The position numbers and the translations under genes are program-made. 10,383 nucleotides of DNA from Chromera velia (taxonomy: Eukaryota; Sar; Chromeraceae), in assembly GCA_018398765.1 (NCBI GenBank), contig JAHBMJ010001071.1, positions 25,209-35,591 of the forward strand, written 5' to 3'. A model generated the notes under the pieces. The model was not told the DNA's origin. It did not search any database and saw only the letters and a program-made list of their open reading frames with translations. Each line of letters starts with the position of its first letter. The stretch's first letter is position 1. Shown piece after piece: positions 1 to 7,627 of the stretch.

Positions 1-111
1 CCCCCCACTCTCCCTCTCTCTCTCTGTGCGCAAGTTTGAGGGTATGTGTGTGTATGTGTATATCAGTGTGTGTATTCTCATGTGTTTGTGCTCATGGGTA
101 TGTGTTCGCAG

Positions 112-211
112 GCGTTGTTCCATCGTTCAGGATCTGAACAGGAAAGTCCTCGGGCAAGCCCCCGCACGGCTGGATTTCTCCGTGGCGCAGCAGCTGCAAA
201 GGGATGCCGGG
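112..211 (+). CDS. Gene A exon (first visible)
   Basis: The acceptor TTCGCAG ends at 111 and a GT donor begins at 212, where GGTT repeats start. The first base completes a codon from an upstream exon; 33 codons follow and end between codons. The frame reads ...IVQDLNRK...VAQQLQRDAG, amphipathic and helix-prone. The donor is ambiguous because GTTG repeats offer several GT positions, but the one at 212 keeps phase with the next exon. Confidence 0.5.
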
Positions 212-487
212 GTTGGTTGGTTGGTTGGTGGGCTCATTCGTTGGTTGGTTGGTGTGAATTGAGAGGAGGCATCTGCTGAAAATCGTGTTGTTCGTCTAAT
301 TTCTTGGCCATCATCGGTGGCTCTTTCATCGTTCCTCGGGTTTCCTTGTGTGTCTCTCCGACGACTTTGCTTTTTCTCGTGTTCTTTGCATGCAGTACAA
401 AAGAATAAAAAGAGCCTTTTTGGTACCTCTATTTCTGGCTGCCTCTTTCAGCGTGTTTGTGTCGCTACGAGTGCGGCATCTATGCAT

Positions 488-523
<36 letters not shown>

Positions 524-3500
524 TTTTTCTTCGTGCGTTTGCCTACCTGCAGTCCCAGCAAGAGAGGGAGAGAGCGCTGGTGGAATCTCTAAAGGCACAC
601 AGGAAGGCGCTCCTCGAGGCACTTAGGGAGGGAGACCAGGTCAGACGTGGGGGTGAGACTCGGCATGTCTGACCTCATCTTGTAGCTTCCTTTTACACAC
701 TGCCCTCACGTTAGATTCTGATGCGCTAGTCTTGTTATCTGCATGGTGCAACAAGATTCCATTTTGGATATCAGATACTGCTCATGCCTTTGATTCCTGC
801 TGGTCATACAAATAAAATGAGTCGAAGAATGGATCAAAGGGGGGAATTTCGTGGCCTTTTTCTGTTTCTTGTCTGTGTGCTTCTCCGGTCTATAGCTGAA
901 ATTTATGAAGTACTGAAAAACCCTGCCTTCCCTTGCCTCACTAACGCAGCTCCGGGGTGCTCTACACAGCGGCAGTTCCGTTCCTTTGGCAGGGAAGGAG
1001 GGGGCAGAAGGAGAAAGACAGAGTATTCAGGATGGGAAGGGGACTGGGATGCGTTGGGTTAGGACGGAGTGTGATGAGAAGACAGGGGAGGGGACGTCGT
1101 TGTTGTCTGATTCTGTTTGTGAAGAGATTGGGGAAAGAGAAAGGGGGAGAGGGAAAATTGAAAGAGAAAGGGACACAGATTATGCAGCTTCCAGGGATAC
1201 ACTGGAAAGAGAACGGGAAAGGGACGGGAATACGCAGCATCGTGGGAGGATAAGAGGGGGGAGAGGAGGAGATGAGGACGGTGACCTGAGCATGTTTGTA
1301 TCGTTGGAAAAAGTGGAACGAGAGGAGGTCAGTCTGTCGTCTCATCGTTTGTTGCATCCCAAGCCTTGGTGTGTGTGTGTGTGTGTGTGTGTGCCCTTTG
1401 ATTATTCCTGCTTCGTGAACCCTGCATTGCCTTGCCCCCTCCCTGCCTCTTTGCGTGGTACGCTTCGTCCCTCCAGGTTTCTCCGTCGATCCAGGGTGGA
1501 TGCATGGACTCACTCCATGCATTCTGTGCGTATTGGTCCGGTTGGCTTGCTGCGTATTTCCCTGGCTTTCACATACCTCATGAAACCGCGAAACCGCGTA
1601 CATCCTTTTGCAGCTTCTCGGATGGTTCCGTGCGCGTCTCCGGTCCCTGCGTGCGAAGATCTCGGCAGTCGAGGGAGGGGCTCGGAGTGCGGCGGCGGAG
1701 CTGGCAGAGACGAGAAGGGTGGGTCAGTGAACCTGGCAGACGCAGATTTCTCGGTAGATCGGGATGGATTGCGTGGCCTTAGTTCGTGACTTTGGTGCAC
1801 CAAATAGGAATGAAGGGATTCGGTTGACTCGCCAGTCAGTCAAGCGGAAGGTAGAGGATGAAAACGGCTCTCCGAAGATGCGGTAGTGGGGAATTTTCTT
1901 TGCTTGCATTTGCTTGCCCAGCTTCCGTCCCACTTGACTTCTTCTGAGTCTGCTTGTTGTCTGTGCTCTGCAGTGTCTCCGAGAGAGGGAAGATAAGGAA
2001 GAAGCGGTCCTTGAGACGTCCCGCAAAGAGGCCGCCAGAGCTCGCACGGAGCTACAAGACTGTCAGAGCGCGAACAGATCTTATGAAGCACAGGTGGGTG
2101 GGTAGATGGATCAGCCACTCTGCATGGATGTATCCAAGTCTGCGACCCTTCTCTCTGAAAAGAGGTTTGGCGGGCTGGGCCTCTCCTCTTACAGGGAAGG
2201 GGAGGGAGGGAGGGAGGGAGGGAGGGATAGAGAGATATGGAGAAGAAGACGCGTCTTGGGGGGAGCGACGTACACGATCATTACAAAAGTACAGGCACCA
2301 GAAACCCTGTTATTCAGGGAGACAGAGAAGAGAAAAGGGTGAAGAAGAGAAGAAGAAAAGCCAAAGGGGAGGAACAAAAGGAAGCCAACTTTTCCAACTG
2401 ACTGCGTCTCCTTTTCCATCTCGGTTGATTGCTTCCACTTTCCCTCGGAAGTATGTATGCATCAATGAAGCCTTCCAACGAATTTCCTTTCTCTCTCTCC
2501 CCCCTCTCTCTCAAATGGATGGGGTGTAAGCAGATCGCAATGTTGAGCGAGCACGCCTGTTCGGTGTCAGCACAACTCCAGGAGAAGGCAACAAACCTGG
2601 CAACACTCCAGAGCCAAAAGGTAAAAATGGAAGGGGAGCGGGGAAGAGGAAAGGGAAGGGAAGGGAAAGGCTCTCACACCATCGGTTCCTGCACTGCGTT
2701 TGCAAGGAAGCCGCTCGGTCCAACAACGTCTTTCTTCCTTCCTGCCTGACTGTCCGTCATCATGTGGACTTCTCCTTTCACTGCTTCTCTGCCTTGCTTC
2801 GGTTCTCTCTCTTTCTCCTTTCCTCTGAACGTCGAACCTGTTGATCTCCTAGTGACCTCCCTATCTTGAAAGTGAAGGGAATCGGTCGTCAGTCGTTACT
2901 AAAGTAAGAGTGGGTCGCGTGATTTGACGAGAGAGAACGAAACGTGTGAAGCGAGGGTGTGAGCTGAAGGGATCCGAAATGCCAACAACGACAACAGAAG
3001 AAATCCCGAATCACTTTCTTCCGCATCGGTACAAGGGACCTCCTGTTCCCTTTGTCAGTTGTCAATGCAAGCTGCTGGCTCGGCAGGCAGCGACGTTGCG
3101 TGGGTGGGGCGTTGGTGTCGAATCGGTGTAAGAGAAAATGGCGCTTGACTTATCCTGCCACCCCCTGCCATTCTGTGACTGGGTGAGTCGGGTTGGGCGT
3201 GCGTGTGAGTTTCCGAGGGAACGCCTGTCTTCTCCTGTGTCTGTCTTTCTGTCTATCCTGTCCGTGCCTCACTCCGTACGTGTGCATCTGCTTGCAGGTG
3301 CTGTGTGGCAACTGCGGAGTCTGGAACAGCCTTGGTCAGTGGGTGGGAGGCTTTTTTGTGGTTTTTTGTATGGTGGTTTAGAGACGCGCGCATACAGAGA
3401 GCAGGCGTCCTGGGCGGAGAGGCAGCCAAACAGGTAGACAGTTGGAGTGACGGAGGGGCGAACAGATAGATTGAGAGTCTTGTCAAGGCACCGATGCAGG

Positions 3501-3963
3501 GAGGCAAGCAGAGCTGCAAACAGAGTTCCAATGGAACGAACATCCATCTGAAGTTGCAGTGCGTAGATACGCAGCAGAGAAAAATGCGTAGTGGGAAGGT
3601 AGTCCGGTGTTGCTGTCTGTCGTCCGTCAGCGCGTCCATTTTTGTCTGCTTCTCTGTCTTCGCTTCAGCAGAACCTTTTTCTTTTTTCGGCATGCGGCGG
3701 AAAGGCTTTCCGAAACCCTTCTTTGCTCCCAGTATCCCCCTTTTCCCTGCTGTCGATTTCAATCACATAGGCAGGGGAACACCTGGCCATCCCTCTCGAC
3801 GCGATTCATTTCTTTCTTTGTGCGTCCTCGTCCTTTCACCTGGTCTCGCTTTTTCTTCATGCAGGCGTTCTTCTGCCCCTCCCAGATGAACAAGGGGGGG
3901 GACCAGCAGGCACAGCGGGAGGGGGCACTTCCGGCAGGTGCAACGTTTGCAGGGGGCGTGTAG
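112..3963 (+). CDS. Spliced coiled-coil-like protein gene, 3' part (gene A)
   Basis: This gene is built from short exons, best read as 112-211, 553-639, 1614-1718, 1974-2093, 2534-2620, 3072-3099, one starting at 3298, one starting at 3500, and a last exon at 3865. Internal exons mostly start and end between codons, so phase is kept along the chain. The product is rich in Glu, Arg, Gln, Ala and Leu with heptad-like spacing, which suggests a long coiled coil; no catalytic motif, signal peptide or membrane segment is seen in these exons. The start lies to the left of the window. Introns carry TG, GT and GGGA repeats and polypurine tracts. I do not recognise the family; cytoskeletal or scaffold roles are common for such proteins, but that is inference. 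Exon boundaries come from splice consensus and phase only. Confidence 0.6.
211..253. repeat. GGTT repeat clusters
   Basis: Two clusters of GGTT/TGGT units (about 211-227 and 239-253) begin right at the donor of the first visible exon and offer several alternative GT donors. Confidence 0.85.
493..521. repeat. (TG)n microsatellite
   Basis: About 14 uninterrupted TG units lie in the intron just upstream of the exon beginning at 553, within its pyrimidine-rich acceptor region. Confidence 0.95.
553..639 (+). CDS. Gene A exon, coiled-coil segment
   Basis: The acceptor CTGCAG ends at 552 after a TG repeat and T-rich tract, and the donor GTCAGA begins at 640. The exon is exactly 29 codons, in phase 0 at both ends. 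It reads SQQERERALVESLKAHRK and then ALLEALREGDQ, with Leu at heptad-like spacing and alternating Glu/Arg, a typical coiled-coil composition. Confidence 0.7.
986..1330. other. Long polypurine tract in intron
   Basis: The plus strand is strongly G/A-rich over roughly 345 bases. It gives long spurious ORFs on both strands. No exon with a credible acceptor is found inside. Confidence 0.7.
1369..1393. repeat. (GT)n microsatellite
   Basis: About 12 GT units lie in the intron upstream of the exon at 1614. Confidence 0.95.
1614..1718 (+). CDS. Gene A exon, coiled-coil segment
   Basis: The acceptor TTTTGCAG ends at 1613 and the donor GTGGGTCAG begins at 1719. It is 35 codons in phase 0, reading LLGWFRARLRSLRAKISAVE and ending AAAELAETRR. 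The other two frames give no helix-like pattern. The previous intron, 640-1613, is the longest in the gene. Confidence 0.65.
1974..2093 (+). CDS. Gene A exon, coiled-coil segment
   Basis: The acceptor TCTGCAG ends at 1973 after a T/C-rich stretch and the donor GTGGGTGGG begins at 2094. It is 40 codons in phase 0: it starts CLREREDKEEAVLETSRKEA and ends NRSYEAQ. The high density of Glu, Arg and Lys with periodic Leu/Val/Ala makes this the clearest coiled-coil exon of the gene. Confidence 0.75.
2201..2227. repeat. (GGGA)n repeat
   Basis: About six GGGA units in the intron between the exons at 1974-2093 and 2534-2620. Confidence 0.9.
2534..2620 (+). CDS. Gene A exon, coiled-coil segment
   Basis: The acceptor GTAAGCAG ends at 2533 and follows a long CTCTCT tract; the donor GTAAAAATG begins at 2621. 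It is 29 codons in phase 0, reading IAMLSEHACSVSAQLQEKAT and ending NLATLQSQK. Spaced Leu residues continue the helical pattern. Confidence 0.7.
3072..3099 (+). CDS. Gene A short exon
   Basis: A 28-base exon between acceptor AATGCAAG (ends 3071) and donor GTGGGT (begins 3100), the same donor hexamer as two other introns of this gene. It reads LLARQAATL plus one base, C. That C joins GT at 3298 to make an Arg codon, giving LLARQAATLRAVWQLRSLEQ, a continuous heptad-like run across the junction. An alternative exon at 3059-3127 (acceptor TTTGTCAG, donor GTAAGA) also keeps phase 0 but is Gly/Trp-rich and unlike the rest. Confidence 0.45.
3298..3342 (+). CDS. Gene A exon with uncertain donor
   Basis: The acceptor CTTGCAG ends at 3297. 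The coiled-coil frame starts with GT of a split Arg codon and reads AVWQLRSLEQ. GT donors at 3335, 3339 (GTGGGT) and 3343 (GTGGGA) are all possible and change the phase passed on. The 3343 donor suits the coiled-coil frame of the next exon; the 3339 donor suits its phase-0 frame. The end given here assumes 3343. Confidence 0.45.
3500..3598 (+). CDS. Gene A exon, two possible frames
   Basis: An acceptor GATGCAG ends at 3499; donors are GTAGTG (3587) and GTAGTC (3599). Entered after one carried base, it reads RQAELQTEFQWNEHPSEVAV then RRYAAEKNA, which resembles the other exons, and would leave at the 3587 donor. In phase 0 it gives 33 open codons starting GGKQSCKQSS and leaves at 3599. I favour the first reading on composition. 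The upstream tract is not very pyrimidine-rich, which lowers confidence. Confidence 0.4.
3865..3963 (+). CDS. Gene A terminal exon
   Basis: The acceptor TTCATGCAG ends at 3864 after a strong C/T tract. In phase 0 it reads AFFCPSQMNKGGDQQAQREG and stops at TAG 3961-3963. In the other candidate frame it reads RSSAPPR and stops with TGA at 3887-3889. Either way the protein ends in this exon. No credible donor follows, and the sequence turns AT-rich soon after. Confidence 0.5.
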   Translation, partial: AFFCPSQMNKGGDQQAQREGALPAGATFAGGV

Positions 3964-4108
3964 TTGAAGGAAGCCTCGCTGATCCTTAATTAAGTCTTTG
4001 CTAGTCACGGATTTTTGAATGTTTTGATCTTCTTCTGCAAACAATACAATTAAACCTAGTTAAACAGTGATTCTTTGCAGGGTAGTAGTGATATTAAGTA
4101 TGTTTTTG

Positions 4109-4114
4109 AATAAA
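4109..4114 (+). promoter_or_regulatory. Possible poly(A) signal of gene A
   Basis: AATAAA occurs about 146 bases after the last in-frame stop of gene A, within a T/A-rich stretch. Position and composition fit a 3' end, but a single hexamer in AT-rich DNA is weak evidence. Confidence 0.3.
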
Positions 4115-4474
4115 AAATTTGAAATTTTGATAGTAGCCTGGGGGGCTGCTGCAGCCAGGACGCTAGCCAAAACGAAAGCAAACGAACTTGGAGGAACCGT
4201 GTGAAATAACGTATTAAAGCCGATATATCGATCGACCTGCGCCTCCAAAAATTCCTAGAAAAATTTTTGTACTTTGAGCATGCTTTAGGATATCAATCGA
4301 TTTCTATGCGAATCTATGGTGTGTTTGCAGATCTGACTGGATATTCAGTCTCAGCGTGAACTAGGGTGTGAACCATGAAGGCAAGAATGTAGGCAGCGCA
4401 CTGAAGTTTATTTGGACGGGAGACGAGCTCTCTCCAAGCTACTTCGGAGCTTACCGGAATAAATCCCGGGGTCC

Positions 4475-4535
4475 TGTCAGTCAGTAGTCAGTTAGTCAGT
4501 CTATCAGTCAATCAGTCAGTCTATCAAGTCTATCG
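4475..4535. repeat. CAGT/TCAATC-type tandem repeat
   Basis: Imperfect tandem copies of TCAG, TCAGTCA and TCTATCA run through this segment. It is a simple degenerate tetranucleotide array in non-coding DNA with no sign of function. Confidence 0.7.
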
Positions 4536-4644
4536 ATGTACCTACGAAGAAGAAGTGTTGGCTAGGAAGTCTTTGAAATGTCTCAAATCTGGAAGGATGA
4601 TTGAATATTCAGCCGTTTGAAAAGTCGTTTCTGAAGAGACCTGC

Positions 4645-4767
4645 ATGAAATTGCGCGGCGCTCCGCGTCTCGTCGCTGCCGTGGCCACCGCTTTTTCTGT
4701 GAATACGCTTGCCGTGGCCCCTGAAAAAACCCGAAATCTGTCGTGGCGGCGGTTCCGAATCCAATAG
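4645..4767 (+). CDS. Short ORF with signal-peptide-like start
   Basis: This 40-codon ORF begins MKLRGAPRLVAAVATAFSVN, a basic N-terminus followed by a hydrophobic core, and then TLAVAPEK, a plausible signal peptide with a cleavage region. It is stopped by TAG at 4765. Local sequence is more GC-rich than its surroundings. The -1 frame opens after a run of six A's (4722-4727) and continues for about 44 codons, so a lost base or a splice could extend it. No clear donor or downstream exon is seen. It could be chance, or the remnant or first exon of a secreted or organelle-targeted protein. Confidence 0.2.
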   Translation: MKLRGAPRLVAAVATAFSVNTLAVAPEKTRNLSWRRFRIQ

Positions 4768-5087
4768 AGAGGCCCCGTCTGGCGGTGCCTGAGTGGCTCG
4801 GTCCCAAGTCATCTTCAATCCCCTCCATCTGCCTTTGGCGGGAACTGTCCGCGTAATGGTCTCACACCTGCAGCGGACTGATCTGGATTCTCGAAGTAAT
4901 CCCCGAGAAAGAGCCCGCCAGAATAAAAGAAAATATGAAAAACTGTTGGTCCTTGCAGGCCGAATGTGCTGAAAAAAATAAAAAGAAAAAAAAAATTTCA
5001 GGTCCCAACCGCATGAATTGACCCGATGTGACCTTTTTGCGCATCGGTTTGCTTTGTGTGCGCGGGGGCTTCCTTTGAAGCGCGCAG

Positions 5088-5107
5088 CGCGAGCGAAACA
5101 GCTCGCG
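5088..5107. other. Perfect GC-rich hairpin
   Basis: CGCGAGC and GCTCGCG form a 7-base-pair stem around the loop GAAACA. It lies in GC-rich DNA inside an otherwise AT-rich intergenic region and is not followed by a T run, so it is not an obvious terminator. Confidence 0.6.
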
Positions 5108-5128
5108 ATGTTTTCTTTTCTTTTTCCA

Positions 5129-5140
5129 TGCATGCATGCA
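5129..5140. promoter_or_regulatory. TGCATGCATGCA palindrome
   Basis: This 12-base palindrome contains overlapping TGCATGC/GCATGC motifs. GCATGC-type elements are known AP2-family binding sites upstream of genes in apicomplexan parasites. Here it lies between genes A and C, about 395 bases before the first candidate exon of C. A regulatory role is inference and depends on the organism being an alveolate. Confidence 0.25.
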
Positions 5141-5534
5141 AAGACAATTAGTTTCTCACTCTGACAAGTAGACGGCTTTTCTTTCCTTCCTACTGGCCCA
5201 CCTTGCTCTCCTACCAAAAGAACAGCTGAAATCAGAAGAGAAGAGCAAGTGTTGACTTGTTTGGTGTGTGTGAGTGGAGTTTTTTTTTTTTTTCGAGAGA
5301 AAGTGATGGTAAAATGAGGGGAGACTGAAGCGATCTTGCAATCAGTCTTCAACTACATCGTTTCTCTTCTCTCTCCCACTCCCAACTGCTCCTTATCTCC
5401 ATTCTCTGGTGAGCCAACTTTCTTTCAGAGAGAGAGTTCGGCTTGAAAAAACTGGAAGGGTTGAATGTGTGTCGCTTTGTGATTCGATTCTGTGGAATGG
5501 AAAGGATGAGGATGATTTGGCTGTTTTTATTCAG

Positions 5535-5613
5535 GCGAATCACTTCGTCTCCACTTTTTTGCTTTCTGGGTCTGTTCTTTCAAGCTTTTGGCTTCTTTGT
5601 GGAGAGAAAAACG
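5535..5613 (+). other. Candidate upstream, possibly untranslated exon of gene C
   Basis: A T-rich acceptor, TTTTTATTCAG, ends at 5534 and a consensus donor GTGAGT begins at 5614. All three frames are open over 79 bases; two encode Phe/Leu-rich hydrophobic stretches. No frame joins to the coding frame of the exon at 6347, which has in-frame TGA codons before its ATG, so I read this as a 5' UTR exon or a separate transcript. A further acceptor at 5831 is possible but has no clear donor. Confidence 0.3.
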
Positions 5614-5639
5614 GTGAGTCAATGCTAAAATGAATGCAA

Positions 5640-6240
5640 GAACATGTAGGTGAAGCAATGAAGGAGAAAGGAAGATAAAGAAAGGAGGATGAAGTGAAGT
5701 AGAGCAGGAGGTGGGGTGTGTGAAGGAGAGACACGGGACTGCAAGGAAAGGACTTCAGTTACTGTCCACACGACCAGACCCTCTGTTTTTCATTCTGTTT
5801 CATTCCTTTTTTACCCTTTGATTCCTTCCAGTCCCTTATTCCAACTTCATGTCTGTCAATCCGTATTTCTCCCCTGACTCTCCACAAACCAATGCAAACT
5901 TCTCAAGTTTTCTTCTTTTTCTGACTATCACGACTTACGGAAGGCAAATGCATGAGGTCGAATGCCATTCAAGAGAAAAAGAGAGAAAGAGCAACAGAAG
6001 AGAAAGAGACAGACGAGGTAGTATGGGTGACGAGGGTGAAAGATCTAAAGAAAAAAGGGGGGGGGAAGGGGATTGGGTGAAGATAAAAAAGAAATGGAAA
6101 GGGAGGGAAAGGGGAGGGAGGGAGGTAGTGTACATACACAGCGTTTACTCTCAGCTCACAGACGATGTAAGGGGGGGGGAAGGGACACCGCAGCTGCAGT
6201 TTAGCGAAGAAAAAAGGGGGGGTATCGTATAGTGAACTGA
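5640..6240. other. Purine-rich DNA with no supported exon
   Basis: Two G/A-rich stretches (about 5636-5740 and 5970-6240) flank a T/C-rich middle. An acceptor at 5831 and an open frame from 5849 are present, but the protein read from them is Lys/Arg/Gly low-complexity sequence that mirrors the purine bias. Confidence 0.55.
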
Positions 6241-6394
6241 GACTCACATCTGTGTGACAGCAAAGCAAGCGGAAAGGGCGGAACCAAAAACGAAGTCTAT
6301 CGAGTGTTCTTTCATACATACATTTACATACATTTATTACTTGCAGGAACAGAAGTGAGTTTGACAAGAAGTCGCCTCCCTTCTTTTCGAAGTC

Positions 6395-7590
6395 ATGCAA
6401 TTGGGCACGCATGAAGAAGAGCCTAAGTTGTTGCTCGTCTTTTACCTGTTCGATCGCAATAGGCAAGGCTGGAAGGTGAGTACATGTGACCAACTCTTTC
6501 TGACTGTCACACACTTTGTTTTCTTCCTTTTGAAAGAAGGGTGATTACAAGAGGAAGTGAATAGTTCAAATGCATAGAACAAACAAACAAACAAACGAAC
6601 AAACAAACAAACAAACACTTAAACAGACAAATAAACAAAGAAATACATGGAGAAGCAAAGGAAGAATGCATAAAACAGAGAAATAAACAAACAAATGCAT
6701 AAACAAGCATGCAAACAAAGAAAGAAAAAGAGAAGAAAGATTCAATCATTTCGGGTGGCGACTGCCCTTTGCAGTCATCCAGAGAGCAACCCGCATAGGC
6801 CCCACCGGTGACAGGTGGCTGTGTGTGAACCTGCGTACAGGTGCATACACGGCTTGCTTCTACGGGACTGCATGCTCTCCCCGCCTCTTCTTTTCTTTTC
6901 TTTTCTTTGGGTGCCTGCCTGCAGACTACCACAGTCTACAGTTTGACACGCAGGCAACTTGCCATCGGGTGAGTCGTGTTCATTTTTTAAAATGATGTCG
7001 CATGAAATTTGTTGGTCGAAAAATGAGGAGGCCAACCCCCACAATTCTACCTTGTGGATCACTTATAGAAAAAAGGAAGATAGAAAGAGAGAGATAAAGT
7101 GGGTGACACTGCCGGCTTTTCTGTCGATCGAAAAAAGAGCTCAAGAGAAAGATAATCCCTTACCACGTGGTTTTTCTTCTTGTTGGCATGCATCACAGAC
7201 CATCACAGGTGAGAGTGGAAATGGGCGTCGCCCCCTCTTCTACCTAAGGCTTAAGAGTGACGGTTGTGCTTGCTTGCAGGAACGAGGAGAGGCTCATGCA
7301 GCCCCTCCTCTACCTTGTGAGTGTCTTGTCTGAAGGTTAGCAGAACCGACTGCCCCTCCTCTACCTTTTGACTCTCCGATAATTCTGTTCCCATTGTTTC
7401 TTTTGAGAGGAGGGTAGGGAAGCTTGAAGGCATCATTCAAATGCAACATACAAGAAGGAAGGAATATCATAGAGGAGTGGGAGCATGTAGGTGTGCCAGC
7501 ATATACATTCATTCAGTCATTCATTCACTTATGCATCTTTCCTCTGTGCCAACGCAGGGCAAGAAACAAATCTCAAAACAAAACGAATAG
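6395..7590 (+). CDS. Small four-exon gene of unknown function (gene C)
   Basis: The coding chain is 6395-6475, 6925-6968, 7280-7316 and 7558-7590 (stop TAG). All three introns have GTGAGT donors (6476, 6969, 7317), and acceptors end in CTGCAG, TTGCAG and CGCAG. Phases match: codon boundary, then a Gly codon split 2+1, then codon boundary. The product is about 64 residues: MQLGTHEEEPKLLLVFYLFD, then RNRQGWK, TTTVYSLTRRQLAIG, NEERLMQPLLYL and GKKQISKQNE. The exon probably begins at 6347 after acceptor ACTTGCAG; two in-frame TGA codons make the ATG at 6395 the likely start. A faint EF-hand-like look (YLFDRNRQGW) is not enough to call a domain. I do not recognise it. It could be the C-terminal part of something longer or a non-coding transcript. 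Confidence 0.4.
6578..6639. repeat. (AAAC)n repeat
   Basis: Interrupted AAAC units in the first intron of gene C; a weaker second patch follows at about 6683-6720. Confidence 0.9.
6889..6908. repeat. (TTTTC)n tract at acceptor
   Basis: TTTTC units form the polypyrimidine tract of the acceptor ending at 6924 in gene C. Confidence 0.85.
7301..7367 (+). repeat. Repeated pyrimidine element at a splice donor
   Basis: A 16-base motif GCCCCTCCTCTACCTT occurs at 7301-7316 and again at 7352-7367; a degenerate copy sits at 7230-7245. The first copy is the last 16 bases of a gene C exon, ending exactly at the GTGAGT donor; the second is inside the intron and lacks a good donor. Confidence 0.7.
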
Positions 7591-7627
7591 AAAAAGAAAA
7601 ACAAAATTCATGAAAGGGGAGGATGCA

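Larger units (their letters stand above)
3964..5534. other. Intergenic stretch, AT-richer
   Basis: No spliced gene can be supported here. Content: a possible gene A 3' UTR to about 4120, AT-rich DNA with short palindromes (around 4141-4160 and 4250-4268), a CAGT-type repeat (4475-4535), a short signal-like ORF (4645-4767), a run of A's (4981-4997), a GC-rich hairpin (5088-5107), a TGCATGCATGCA palindrome and a T13 run near 5280. A 247-codon minus-strand ORF spans 4609-5352 but lacks protein-like composition. Confidence 0.6.

Noticed and set aside
1-41. Exon end before GTATGT at 42
   Set aside because: The upstream sequence is a pyrimidine tract, and the tiny remaining exon would put a TGA in the frame needed by the next exon.
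396-422. Possible 27-base exon (YKRIKRAFL) in gene A
   Set aside because: Acceptor CATGCAG and donor GTACCT are possible and phase fits, but the exon is tiny and its basic sequence is unlike its neighbours.
986-1789. 267-codon plus ORF and the 213-codon minus ORF at 962-1603
   Set aside because: Both arise from a polypurine tract and a GT microsatellite; composition is low-complexity and a phase-0 exon at 1614-1718 reads in a different frame.
3253-3762. 169-codon minus-strand ORF
   Set aside because: It is antisense to gene A exons with consensus splice sites and has no recognisable domain.
4853-4873. GTAATG...CCTGCAG as a 21-base intron removing a TAA
   Set aside because: In-frame and tempting, but far shorter than every other intron here.
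4609-5352. 247-codon minus-strand ORF
   Set aside because: It crosses the A run, T13 run, hairpin and palindrome, has no domain and no consistent protein-like composition; likely chance.
5849-6232. 127-codon ORF rich in Lys, Arg and Gly
   Set aside because: It follows purine-rich DNA (including G8 runs) and does not join in phase to the supported exons.
6395-6475. EF-hand calcium-binding loop in gene C
   Set aside because: YLFDRNRQGW superficially resembles an EF-hand loop, but the acidic ligands at later loop positions are missing after splicing.
7198-7207. 10-base microexon between CATCACAG and GTGAGA
   Set aside because: Inserting it changes the phase into the next exon and destroys the coherent frame of gene C.
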